This document shows, piece by piece, positions 9,346 through 17,800 of a stretch of 54,937 nucleotides of DNA. Below the pieces are notes generated by a model, which saw only the letters and a list, made by a program, of their open reading frames with translations, searched no databases and had not been told where the DNA came from. Made by a program: the position numbers and the translations under genes. The DNA is from Ignavibacteriaceae bacterium (GTDB lineage Bacteria; Bacteroidota; Ignavibacteria; Ignavibacteriales; Ignavibacteriaceae), in assembly GCA_013042995.1 (NCBI GenBank), contig JABDPB010000072.1, positions 1 to 54,937 of the forward strand. The letters are read 5' to 3'. Numbering within the stretch: position 1 is the stretch's first letter; the number at the start of each line of letters is the position of its first letter.

Positions 9346-10884
9346 ATGCTCTCCAAAATACTTTCCAGCGCAACATATGGCATTGATGCTTATCTAGTTG
9401 AAGTCGAAACCCATGTAGAAAGACAAATTCCCGGTTTTACAATTGTAGGACTTCCGGACAGTGCTGTTAAAGAAAGCCGGGAACGCGTAACCGCAGCAAT
9501 AAAAAACAGTGGGTTTGAATTTCCGATAAAAAAGATTACAGTTAATCTTGCACCTGCTGATATAAAAAAAGAAGGTTCTTCATTCGATTTACCAATTGCT
9601 ATTGGTCTCCTATCTGCAATTGAAAAAATTAATTTGCACGATCTTTCTGAAATAGTTTTACTTGGCGAATTATCCTTGGATGGAAATCTGCGTCCAATCA
9701 AAGGGGCTTTACCTATCACTGTTGAAGCTCGTAAAAAAGGAATTAAAAAAATAATTCTTTCAAAAGATTCTTCGATAGAAGCTTCAATTGTTGAAGGGAT
9801 AGATGTGTACGGAATTGATAATTTAAAGGATGTGGTAAAATTCTTAAATAAAGAAATTGAAATTGATAGTATTCAGTCAGATTTAAATGAAATTTTTTCT
9901 CAAGTAAATAAATACCATCTGGATTTTTTGGATGTTAAAGGGCAGGAAAATGTTAAACGCGCACTAGAAGTTGCTGCAGCCGGTGCACATAATATTATTA
10001 TGATTGGACCGCCGGGTTCTGGTAAAACAATGCTTGCAAAAAGGTTTCCCTCAATTTTGCCTCCAATGACTTTTGAAGAAGCTTTAGAAACAACAAAAAT
10101 TCATTCTATCGCAGGAATATTACCCATTGATACAGCATTAGTTACTGAAAGACCTTTTAGGAATCCTCATCACACTGTTTCGGATGCAGCATTAGTGGGA
10201 GGCGGATCATTCCCGCGTCCTGGTGAAGTGTCTTTTTCTCATTATGGTGTGCTGTTTTTAGATGAGCTGCCGGAATTCAAAAAAAATGTTTTGGAGGTGT
10301 TACGTCAACCGCTTGAAGATTCAAAAGTTACTGTGAGCCGTTCAAAACTTTCGTTGGAGTTTCCAGCAAACTTTATGCTTGCTTCCGCGATGAATCCTTG
10401 TCCTTGCGGATATTTTACAGATCCGAATAAAGAATGCACATGTAGTCCTCCGTTAATTCAAAAATATATGTCAAAAATTTCAGGTCCGCTTTTAGATAGA
10501 ATTGATATTCATATAGAGGTTCCAGCAGTTAAGTACAAAGAACTTTCTGCCGAGGTAACAGGTGAAAAATCGGAAACAATTAGAGAGAGAGTAATTAAAG
10601 CAAGGGAAATTCAAATAAATAGATTTACCGGACTCAGTCATATTTATACGAATGGAGATATGGGCTCTAAAGAAATACGTAGTTATTGTAAGCTCGATTC
10701 AGCTGGAGAGGATTTGCTGAAAATGGCAATGACCAAGCTTGGTTTGTCCGCAAGGGCATATGACAGGATTTTGAAGGTAAGTAGAACGATTGCAGACCTT
10801 GAAAATTCGCAAAATATCAAACCTCAGCATATCAGTGAAGCAATTCAATATCGCAGCCTTGATCGGGAACTCTGGCGCCATTAA
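9346..10884 (+). CDS. YifB/ComM-family Mg-chelatase-like AAA+ ATPase
   Basis: The 512-residue protein has the family layout: an N-terminal ribosomal-S5-fold ChlI domain (about 1-165), an AAA+ core with Walker A GPPGSGKT at 221-228 and Walker B VLFLDE at 302-307, a cysteine cluster C352, C354, C364 and C366, and a C-terminal helical Mg-chelatase domain. Relatives such as ComM act as hexameric helicases that extend branches of incoming DNA during natural transformation. That role is inferred from family membership. No other competence gene is visible nearby, and the tRNA cluster follows after 89 bases. Confidence 0.92.
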   Translation: MLSKILSSATYGIDAYLVEVETHVERQIPGFTIVGLPDSAVKESRERVTAAIKNSGFEFPIKKITVNLAPADIKKEGSSFDLPIAIGLLSAIEKINLHDLSEIVLLGELSLDGNLRPIKGALPITVEARKKGIKKIILSKDSSIEASIVEGIDVYGIDNLKDVVKFLNKEIEIDSIQSDLNEIFSQVNKYHLDFLDVKGQENVKRALEVAAAGAHNIIMIGPPGSGKTMLAKRFPSILPPMTFEEALETTKIHSIAGILPIDTALVTERPFRNPHHTVSDAALVGGGSFPRPGEVSFSHYGVLFLDELPEFKKNVLEVLRQPLEDSKVTVSRSKLSLEFPANFMLASAMNPCPCGYFTDPNKECTCSPPLIQKYMSKISGPLLDRIDIHIEVPAVKYKELSAEVTGEKSETIRERVIKAREIQINRFTGLSHIYTNGDMGSKEIRSYCKLDSAGEDLLKMAMTKLGLSARAYDRILKVSRTIADLENSQNIKPQHISEAIQYRSLDRELWRH

Positions 10885-10973
10885 AAGAGATTTTTCAATT
10901 TTCCTGCCAATCGCAAAATATTTGGAATTTAGCTAGTTTCAAAATATATTTATAGCTCGCATTTTAATTTATA

Positions 10974-11057
10974 GGGCGGACGCCGGAGTTGGAGAGCCGG
11001 GGCGGACTGTAAATCCGTTGGCGAATGCCTTTGGGGGTTCGAATCCCTCGCCGCCCA
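10974..11057 (+). tRNA. tRNA-Tyr (GTA)
   Basis: The cloverleaf has an acceptor GGGCGGA/GCCGCCC with one A-G mismatch at 7-66, a D stem CCGG/CCGG, an anticodon loop CTGTAAA with anticodon GTA at 11009-11011, a long variable arm (GGC/GCC) as expected for class II tRNA-Tyr, and a T arm with TTCGAAT. Position 8 reads C instead of the usual U. CCA is not encoded. Confidence 0.93.
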
Positions 11058-11080
11058 CGGACTTACTGTTGTTTTTTCGG

Positions 11081-11123
11081 ATAAGGGAAAAATTTTTACT
11101 GTTTATTCTTCCCTTATTTTTTT
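11081..11123 (+). terminator. Intrinsic terminator after tRNA-Tyr
   Basis: ATAAGGGAA at 11081-11089 pairs with TTCCCTTAT at 11109-11117 and is followed by six more T residues. It separates tRNA-Tyr from the tRNA-Gly-to-nusG transcription unit, implying that the latter has its own promoter in 11124-11322. Confidence 0.75.
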
Positions 11124-11163
11124 GTGTGAAAGTTCATCAGTGTTTGTTATAGCATAAACATTT

Positions 11164-11223
11164 TTAAAGTTGTAATCTATTCTATTTTTTTGTCATTATT
11201 TTTTTTCAAAAGTACAACTTTAA
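11164..11223. repeat. 11-base inverted repeat upstream of the tRNA-Gly unit
   Basis: TTAAAGTTGTA (11164-11174) and its exact reverse complement TACAACTTTAA (11213-11223) flank a 38-base T-rich stretch. The same core word occurs at 1227-1241 and 1471-1485. It lies immediately before the 22-base palindrome, in the expected promoter region of the main superoperon. Confidence 0.45.
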
Positions 11224-11245
11224 CATTACAAAATATTTTGTAATG
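11224..11245. promoter_or_regulatory. 22-base perfect palindrome, possible operator
   Basis: CATTACAAAAT at 11224-11234 is followed directly by its exact reverse complement to 11245. Such a gapless palindrome, two helical turns long, is typical of a dimeric repressor site rather than of an RNA hairpin, since it has no loop. It lies 78 bases before tRNA-Gly, between the tRNA-Tyr terminator and the first gene of the superoperon. The protein that would bind is unknown. A second small palindrome-like sequence, AAGAAC-AA-GTTCTT, follows at 11287-11300. Confidence 0.5.
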
Positions 11246-11322
11246 ATAATTATTTATTAACATCTCTGCAACACAAACACATTCACAAGAACAAGTTCTT
11301 TAGATAGTGAAATTTAGAATTT

Positions 11323-11396
11323 GCGGGAGTAACTCAGTTGGCTAGAGTCACAGCCTTCCAAGCTGTTGGTCGCGGGTTCGAGTCCCGTCTCCCGCT
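11323..11396 (+). tRNA. tRNA-Gly (TCC)
   Basis: Acceptor GCGGGAG/CTCCCGC, D stem ACTC/GAGT, anticodon stem ACAGC/GCTGT with loop CTTCCAA (anticodon TCC), T stem GCGGG/CCCGT and discriminator T. No encoded CCA. It is first of the run Gly-Thr-rpmG-Trp that precedes secE, and eight bases separate it from tRNA-Thr. Confidence 0.96.
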
Positions 11397-11404
11397 CGAA
11401 AGCT

Positions 11405-11477
11405 GCTGACGTAGCTCAGTCGGTAGAGCACATCCTTGGTAAGGATGAGGTCACCGGTTCAATCCCGGTCGTCAGCT
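11405..11477 (+). tRNA. tRNA-Thr (GGT)
   Basis: Acceptor GCTGACG/CGTCAGC, D stem GCTC/GAGC, anticodon stem CATCC/GGATG with loop TTGGTAA (anticodon GGT), T stem ACCGG/CCGGT and discriminator T. No encoded CCA. In many bacteria tuf follows here; in this genome the slot holds rpmG. Confidence 0.96.
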
Positions 11478-11509
11478 CTAAAATGAAAATGCGTTAAAGG
11501 AGTTTTAAA

Positions 11510-11674
11510 ATGGCTAAAGCTAAAATAAGACAAATAATTACTCTTGAGAGTACTGCTGGTACAGGTTACAGGTATACTACTACTAAAAATAAAAGAACAC
11601 ATCCGAGTAGAGTAGAATATAAAAAGTATGATCCTGTTGTTCGGAAGCATGTAGTTTTTAAGGAGACCAAATAA
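11510..11674 (+). CDS. rpmG: 50S ribosomal protein L33
   Basis: A 54-codon gene starting at ATG 11510 after an AAAGGAG ribosome binding site and ending at TAA 11672-11674. The product starts [15 protein letters not shown] and ends HVVFKETK, the L33 pattern. It has no cysteines, so it is the zinc-free form. It lies between tRNA-Thr and tRNA-Trp, only one base before the latter, so the mRNA and tRNAs must be separated by RNase processing of one transcript. Confidence 0.95.
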   Translation: MAKAKIRQIITLESTAGTGYRYTTTKNKRTHPSRVEYKKYDPVVRKHVVFKETK

Positions 11675-11675
11675 T

Positions 11676-11749
11676 ACGTCAGTAGCTCAATTGGCTAGAG
11701 CAGCGGTCTCCAAAACCGCAGGTTGGGGGTTCGAGTCCCTCCTGACGTG
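11676..11749 (+). tRNA. tRNA-Trp (CCA)
   Basis: Acceptor ACGTCAG/CTGACGT, D stem GCTC/GAGC, anticodon stem GCGGT/ACCGC with loop CTCCAAA (anticodon CCA), T stem GGGGG/CCCTC with one G-T pair, and discriminator G. It leads directly into secE, as in most bacteria. Confidence 0.96.
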
Positions 11750-11778
11750 CAAATTTTAATTATAATTTTTATTGCGAG

Positions 11779-11961
11779 ATGAAAGAAAAAATAATAAAGT
11801 TTTTTGAAGATGTTGTGAAAGAAATGAAAAAAGTAACCTGGCCAACTAAAGCTGAGCTTGTAGAGTCAACTAAAATTGTAATTGTTGCTTGCCTTATTTT
11901 AGCCGGTTTTACTTATGTAATTGATATGTTAATCAATCAGGTAATAAAAGGAATATTTTAA
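11779..11961 (+). CDS. secE: Protein translocase subunit SecE
   Basis: A 60-residue minimal SecE: an amphipathic N-terminal helix, the conserved KKVTWPTKAEL motif (residues 17-27), and one membrane helix at about 33-55. It clamps SecY in the SecYEG channel. The nusG start follows the stop codon with no gap, the usual secE-nusG pairing. secY lies about 25 kb downstream in the same superoperon. Confidence 0.95.
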   Translation: MKEKIIKFFEDVVKEMKKVTWPTKAELVESTKIVIVACLILAGFTYVIDMLINQVIKGIF

Positions 11962-12510
11962 TTGAACGACACGATGGAAGCGAAATGGTATGTTATAAGG
12001 ACTTTTTCGGGGCACGAAAGCAAAGTTAAGCAGTTTCTCGATGCAGAAATTGCAGAGGATGAAGATCTTAAAGCTAAAATAAAGGAAGTTCTCGTTCCTA
12101 CAGAAAAAGTTTTTGAAGTAAAGGATGGCAAGAAGCGAAGCAAAACAAAAAACTTTTTCCCGGGTTACATTCTCGTACAAGCTGAACTTGATAATAAGGT
12201 AAAGGAATTTATTCTTGGTGCCCAATCGGTAATGGGTTTTTTAGGAACACGCAATGCCCCTAATCCTTTGCAGCCCGAAGAGGTTAGGCGAATAGTTGGC
12301 AGAATAAATCAGAACGACAGTACTGAAAGAATGGAAACAATTTTTAGGAATGGAGATCTCGTAAAAATTATTGATGGTCCGTTTAATAATTTTAGCGGAA
12401 CTGTACAGGAAGTAAATGAAGAAAAAATGAAAATGAAAGTAATGGTTTCAATCTTCGGAAGAAAAACCCCGGTTGAAATAGACTTTGTTCAAGCAGAATT
12501 AGAAAAATAA
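11962..12510 (+). CDS. nusG: Transcription termination/antitermination protein NusG
   Basis: A 182-residue NusG with an N-terminal NGN domain (KWYVIRTFSGHESKV near residue 8) that binds RNA polymerase and a C-terminal KOW domain (about 125-180, GDLVKIIDGPFNNFSG) that contacts Rho or ribosomal protein S10. I choose the TTG at 11962 because AAAGGA lies about nine bases before it; the internal ATG at 11974 would be 21 bases from that site. Its position before rplK is the standard one. Confidence 0.95.
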   Translation: MNDTMEAKWYVIRTFSGHESKVKQFLDAEIAEDEDLKAKIKEVLVPTEKVFEVKDGKKRSKTKNFFPGYILVQAELDNKVKEFILGAQSVMGFLGTRNAPNPLQPEEVRRIVGRINQNDSTERMETIFRNGDLVKIIDGPFNNFSGTVQEVNEEKMKMKVMVSIFGRKTPVEIDFVQAELEK

Positions 12511-12531
12511 TTTTTAATCAGGAAAAATTTT

Positions 12532-12957
12532 ATGGCTAAAAAAGTTGATGGATTTATAAAACTTCAAATACCGGCGGGTAAAGCAAATCCTTCGCCACCT
12601 GTTGGCCCCGCTTTAGGACAAAAAGGTGTGAATATAATGGAGTTTTGTAAGCAGTTTAATGCTAAAACTCAGGATAAAGATGGAATGATAATTCCTGTTA
12701 TTTTAACGGTTTATACTGATAAATCTTTTACATTCATTACAAAAACCCCGCCTGCCGCTGTTTTACTTAAAAAGCTAGCAAAAGTTGAAAAAGGATCGCC
12801 TGAATCGAACCGTACAAAGGTTGCAAAGGTTACAAGAAAACAATTAGAAGAAATTGCAGAAATAAAGATGAAAGACCTGAACGCTTTTAATATTGAACAT
12901 GCAATTTCTATGATAGCTGGAACTGCCAGGAGCATGGGCATTACGGTTGAAAATTAA
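12532..12957 (+). CDS. rplK: 50S ribosomal protein L11
   Basis: A 141-residue L11 with the proline-rich N-terminal [20 protein letters not shown] stretch and the C-terminal rRNA-binding domain ending [12 protein letters not shown]. It forms the GTPase-associated stalk base with the L10-L12 complex, also encoded here. An AGGAAAA ribosome binding site precedes the ATG, 21 bases after nusG. Confidence 0.97.
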   Translation: MAKKVDGFIKLQIPAGKANPSPPVGPALGQKGVNIMEFCKQFNAKTQDKDGMIIPVILTVYTDKSFTFITKTPPAAVLLKKLAKVEKGSPESNRTKVAKVTRKQLEEIAEIKMKDLNAFNIEHAISMIAGTARSMGITVEN

Positions 12958-12999
12958 TCTGCAAAATTTATTTTAGACGTTAAAGCTATTGGTAATCAA

Positions 13000-13695
13000 A
13001 TGAAAAATTCAAAAAGAGTAAAAGAAATTCAAAAAAGTGTTGATGCTGCTAAAGAATATTCTTTAGAAGATGCTGTTAAACTTTTAAAAGAAAATTCTAA
13101 AGTAAAGTTTAACGAATCATTGGATTGTGCAATTCGTTTAGGTGTTGACCCACGACATGCAGATCAAATGCTGCGCGGCACTGTATCACTTCCAAACGGA
13201 ACAGGAAAAGAAGTAAAAGTTTTAGTAATCGCAAAAGGAAACAAAACTCAGGAAGCATTAGATGCAGGTGCAGATTATGCTGGCTTTGAAGAATATCTTG
13301 AAAAAATTAAAGAAGGCTGGACAGATGTTGATGTGATTGTTGCAGCGCCAGATACAATGAGTGAATTAGGAAAGCTTGGAAAAATATTAGGTCCAAAAGG
13401 CTTAATGCCCAATCCAAAAAGCGGAACTGTGACTCCCGAGGTTGCACAGGCTGTTAAAGAAGTGAAGGCAGGTAAAATAGATTTTAGAGTTGATAAAACA
13501 GGTATCGTTCACACATCATTGGGTAAGTTAAATTTTGAAGCTGATAAGCTAGTTGAAAACGTTCAAACATTTATTAATACAATTGTTAAAATGAAACCGG
13601 CATCTGCTAAGGGACAGTATGTTAAGAGTTTGTACCTTTCAAGCACAATGGGTCCGGGAGTACAAATTTCTAAAGAAGAAATTCCAACCCATTAG
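13000..13695 (+). CDS. rplA: 50S ribosomal protein L1
   Basis: A 231-residue L1, part of the mobile L1 stalk that helps release deacylated tRNA. Signatures are GPKGLMPNPKSGTV and the KAGKIDFRVDKTGIVH stretch. L1 commonly represses its own operon by binding mRNA; the 42-base gap before this gene shows no clear L1-site mimic by eye. Confidence 0.97.
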   Translation: MKNSKRVKEIQKSVDAAKEYSLEDAVKLLKENSKVKFNESLDCAIRLGVDPRHADQMLRGTVSLPNGTGKEVKVLVIAKGNKTQEALDAGADYAGFEEYLEKIKEGWTDVDVIVAAPDTMSELGKLGKILGPKGLMPNPKSGTVTPEVAQAVKEVKAGKIDFRVDKTGIVHTSLGKLNFEADKLVENVQTFINTIVKMKPASAKGQYVKSLYLSSTMGPGVQISKEEIPTH

Positions 13696-13708
13696 GGTTA
13701 GTAAAAAA

Positions 13709-13775
13709 TATTACGCACAAACAAAACGCTTCTAAACCGACACGTAATAATAAAGTGTCCGAAGTAATTCTTCGG
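13709..13775 (+). promoter_or_regulatory. Possible L10 leader before rplJ
   Basis: In the 96-base gap before rplJ, TATTACG (13709-13715) pairs with CGTAATA (13743-13749), and a second hairpin TCCGAAG/CTTCGGA follows at 13758-13776. rplJ leaders in many bacteria bind the L10-L12 complex to regulate translation. Location and two-stem architecture agree; the conserved kink-turn has not been matched base by base. Confidence 0.45.
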
Positions 13776-13791
13776 AGAAAACAGGAGAAAA

Positions 13792-14322
13792 ATGAACAGA
13801 GACGAAAAAGAAGAAGTCATTTCAGAAGTTAAAGAACTTCTGGATAGTTCTACTGCAGTTTATCTTACTGATTACAACGGAATTAATGTTGAGGATATTA
13901 GTAAACTTCGAAATCAGTTCCGGGATGAAGGTGTTCGTTACAAGGTATTTAAAAATAACCTTTTCAAACGCGCATTAGATGAATCAGGTAAATACGATAA
14001 ACTTGCAGATCACTTAGCAGGAATGACAGGATTTGCTTTTACAACAACAAATCCTATTGCCCCTGCAAAAATTATCAATAAATACTTTATTGATAAAGAA
14101 AAACTCGCATTGAAAGCCTGTTATGTTGAAGGTGAATATTTTGACGGGAGTCAGTTAAAAACTCTGGCTACATTGCCTTCAAAGAACGAGCTTATAGCAA
14201 GTATTATGGGCTCTTTGGATTCACCTGTTTCGGGAATTGTTGGAGCTATAAATGCTGTAATGAGAGATTTGGTAAATGTTGTTGATCAGATTTCTCAAAG
14301 AGAAACAGCACAAACAAATTAG
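13792..14322 (+). CDS. rplJ: 50S ribosomal protein L10
   Basis: A 176-residue L10, which anchors L12 dimers on the stalk. The N-terminal rRNA-binding domain includes SSTAVYLTDYNGI and RYKVFKNNLFKRAL, and the C-terminal helix carries the L12 sites. A CAGGAG ribosome binding site precedes the ATG. It is followed by rplL after 26 bases. Confidence 0.96.
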   Translation: MNRDEKEEVISEVKELLDSSTAVYLTDYNGINVEDISKLRNQFRDEGVRYKVFKNNLFKRALDESGKYDKLADHLAGMTGFAFTTTNPIAPAKIINKYFIDKEKLALKACYVEGEYFDGSQLKTLATLPSKNELIASIMGSLDSPVSGIVGAINAVMRDLVNVVDQISQRETAQTN

Positions 14323-14348
14323 AAAATTAAAATTAGGAGAAATAAAAA

Positions 14349-14732
14349 ATGTCAGAGAAAGTAACTCAAGCATTAGATATAATTAAAGGAATGTCGCTTC
14401 TTGAAGCAGCTGATCTAAAGAAAGCATTAGAAGAGGAATTTGGCGTAACCGCAGCCGCACCTATGGTAATGGCTGGTGGAATGGCTCCTGGTGGTGGAGA
14501 AGCTGCTGCAGTTGAGGAGAAAACAGAATTTGATGTTGTTCTTGAATCTGTGGGCGAGAAAAAGATAAATGTAATAAAAGTCGTTAGAGCACATACAGGA
14601 CTGGGTCTTAAAGAGGCAAAAGATTTGGTTGATAATGCTCCGAACGCAGTTAAAGAGGCTATTCCAAAAGAAGAAGCTGAAAAACTGAAAAAAGAATTTG
14701 AAGAAGCGGGCGCTACTGTAACTCTTAAATAA
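14349..14732 (+). CDS. rplL: 50S ribosomal protein L7/L12
   Basis: A 127-residue L12: an N-terminal dimerisation domain (1-33), an Ala-Gly-Met-rich hinge (about 34-58), and the C-terminal factor-binding domain with [20 protein letters not shown], which recruits EF-Tu and EF-G. Ribosome binding site AGGAGAA. The reverse-strand frame over it is a shadow. Confidence 0.97.
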   Translation: MSEKVTQALDIIKGMSLLEAADLKKALEEEFGVTAAAPMVMAGGMAPGGGEAAAVEEKTEFDVVLESVGEKKINVIKVVRAHTGLGLKEAKDLVDNAPNAVKEAIPKEEAEKLKKEFEEAGATVTLK

Positions 14733-14765
14733 TTATTTCCGTACAGTAACAATTAAAAAATTTTT

Positions 14766-14810
14766 TGCGTAAAAAGTGATAAGCAAATTTGCGCCTTATT
14801 GCTTTTTGCA
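14766..14810 (+). terminator. Hairpin attenuator between rplL and rpoB
   Basis: AAAAAGTGATAAG (14771-14783) pairs with CTTATTGCTTTTT (14795-14807); the only non-Watson-Crick positions are two tandem G-U pairs. The outer TGC/GCA extends the stem around a two-base bulge. The 143-base rplL-rpoB gap is where E. coli has a partial terminator that sets the ratio of ribosomal protein to polymerase synthesis, and this stem could serve the same purpose. It lacks a clean T tract after the stem, so a processing site is the alternative. Confidence 0.5.
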
Positions 14811-14875
14811 TTTAGTTAAGTATTGCCCTCTAACAAAAAAGTAATTAAAAACTTCAATAAATAGGAGTAGAACAA

Positions 14876-17800
14876 TTGGATAACCAAAGAATATCTTTTG
14901 GTAGTATTGTACCTGTTCTGGATGTGCCCGATTTACTAAACATTCAAAACGAAACATTTGAAGATTTCATTCAAATGAAAATTCTGCCGGATAGCAGAAC
15001 TATTAAAGGTCTTCAAAAAGTGTTTTTGGATAACTTCCCAATTTTCGATAATAAAGAAAATTACAGACTCGATTTTATAGAGTATAATATTGAAAAAGCA
15101 CGATTTTCTGTTGAAGAATGCATGGAAAGGGGCTTAACTTATGCTGCACCTTTAAAGGCAAAGCTAAGACTCTCTGCAAAAGATCCTGATACAGAAGAAT
15201 TTGTTAATAGTGTTGAACAGGAAGTGTATTTGGGAAACGTGCCTTTTATGACAGAAAAAGGAACCTTTGTTATTAATGGTGCAGAAAGAGTTGTAGTTTC
15301 GCAATTGCATCGTTCCCCCGGAGTTGCTTTTGCTGAAACAATTCACCCTAATGGTACACCAATTTATTCTGCTCGAATAATACCACTGCGCGGATCATGG
15401 GTGGAATTTGCTACCGATATAAATCATGTAATGTTTGTTTACATTGATAGAAGGAAAAAATTCCCTGCAACAACTTTACTTCGTGCACTTGGGTATGCAA
15501 CAGATGATGAAATATTGAACCTGTTTAACCTTGTTGAAGAAGTTGATGTGAACAAAGCTGATTTGGATTACTATGTTGGCCGGACTATAGCTAGTGATGT
15601 TTTCGATATGTCCTCGGGTGAAATTTTCTTGAACCGCGGCAGTGCATTAACTGAAGAAGATCTTGAAAGATTAGATGAAGCTGAGGTTGAGTCTATAAAA
15701 TTCCTAACCAGTGAAACTTCTGCAGAGCAAGATTTGATTGTAAACACTTTAAGAAAAGATACAGCACAATCAAAGGAAGAAGCACTATTTGCCATTTACC
15801 GCCAGCTGCGTTCGGGTGAAGCACCCGATATGGAAACTGCTGAAGCTTTGATCGAAAAATTATTCTTTAATGATAAACGATATGATCTTGGTGATGTTGG
15901 TCGTCATAGAATGAATGACAAATTAAATTTAAATATCCCTGAGACTAACACAGTTCTTACAATTGAAGACATAATTGAGATTATGAAGTACATCATTAAC
16001 TTGAAAAATGGTAATGAATCAGTTGATGATATAGATCATTTAGGCAATAGAAGAGTAAGAACCGTTGGCGAGCAGTTAAGCCAGCAGTTTAACGTCGGAA
16101 TGGCTCGTATGGCAAGGACTATTAAAGAGCGAATGAACATGCGCGATACAGAAAACTTTACACCGCAGGATCTAGTTAACGCAAGAACAATAAGCAGTGT
16201 AATAAATGCTTTCTTCGGAACAAATCAGCTATCTCAGTTTATGGATCAGACAAATCCACTGGCTGAATTAACTCATAAAAGAAGAATGTCTGCATTAGGT
16301 CCGGGTGGTCTTACTCGCGAAAGAGCTGGATTTGAAGTTCGTGACGTACACTATACACATTACGGTAGACTTTGCCCAATTGAAACTCCAGAAGGACCAA
16401 ACATCGGCTTGATTTCATCATTAACAATTTTTGCGAGAGTGAATCGGTACGGATTTTTAGAAACCCCATACAGAAAAGTTAAAAAAGGAAAAGTAACAAA
16501 AGATGTAGAATTTTTAAGCGCAGAACAAGAAGATATTGTTACTATTGCACAGGCTAATGCTTTGCTGGATGAGCAATCAAGATTTATTAGAGAAAGAGTT
16601 AAATCTAGACTGAAAGGTGAATTCCCAATTGTTCCTCCGGATCAAATTGAATTCATGGATGTAGCACCATCGCAGCTTGTTAGTCCTGCAGCTGCATTAA
16701 TTCCGTTTTTAGAACACGATGACGCAAACAGAGCACTAATGGGTTCTAATATGCAGAGGCAGGCAGTTCCATTACTTATTCCAAAAGCACCAATTGTTGG
16801 AACCGGAATGGAAGGAAAAGTTGCATTAGATTCACGTGCAACGTTAATTGCAGAAAACAGTGGTGTGGTTGAGTATGTTGATTCAGATAGAATTTCGGTG
16901 AAATACGATATTAACCCCAATAGTATAGAAGCAATTACTTCGTTTAATGAAATTAGAAAAGTTACTTACAACCTGTTAAAATTCAGCGGAACGAATCAGG
17001 AAACATGTATAAATCAAAAACCAATAGTTTACGAAGGACAAAAAATCAATACCGGTGATGTCCTAGCAGATGGACACGCAACCGATCAGGGAGAACTTGC
17101 ACTTGGAAGAAATGTGCTTGTTGCATTTATGCCCTGGCGCGGATACAATTTTGAGGATGCTATTATTGTTAGTGAGCGTTTGGTTAAAGATGATGATTTC
17201 ACTTCAATTCATATTGAAGAATTTGAGCTTCAGGTTAGAGAAACAAAACGCGGTGAAGAAGAACTAACAAGAGAAATTCCAAACGTTAGTGAAGAAGCTG
17301 TTAGAAATTTGGATGAACATGGAATTGTACGAGAAGGTGCCGAAGTAAATGAAGGTGATATCTTAATAGGTAAAATTACTCCCAAAGGAGAAACTGATCC
17401 GACCCCCGAAGAAAAACTTTTAAGAGCAATTTTTGGAGATAAAGCAGGTGATGTGAAAGATGCATCGCTAAAAGCACCTCCCGGTCTTCACGGAACAGTT
17501 ATTAAAACACGTTTGTTTAGTAGAAAAACCAGGGATTTAGAGACCAAAAAAATGGAAAAACTTTCCCTGGAGAATCTTGAAAGAGATTACAATAATAAAT
17601 TAAAAGAGCATTACGATAAACTTGTTGAAAAATTAACCAAGCTTACTGATGGATTAACCGTTACAGGTGTGCGTGATCTTGATGGAACAGTTACGCTAAG
17701 AAGCGGAACAACAATTAAAGACTCCACTTTTCAATCAATTGAAGATATCACTAAACTTGATTATACATTAGATTGGTTCGACAGTAAAAAAACTAACACA

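Noticed and set aside
11459..11650. 63-residue minus-strand frame
   Set aside because: Antisense to tRNA-Thr and rpmG, both clear on the plus strand.
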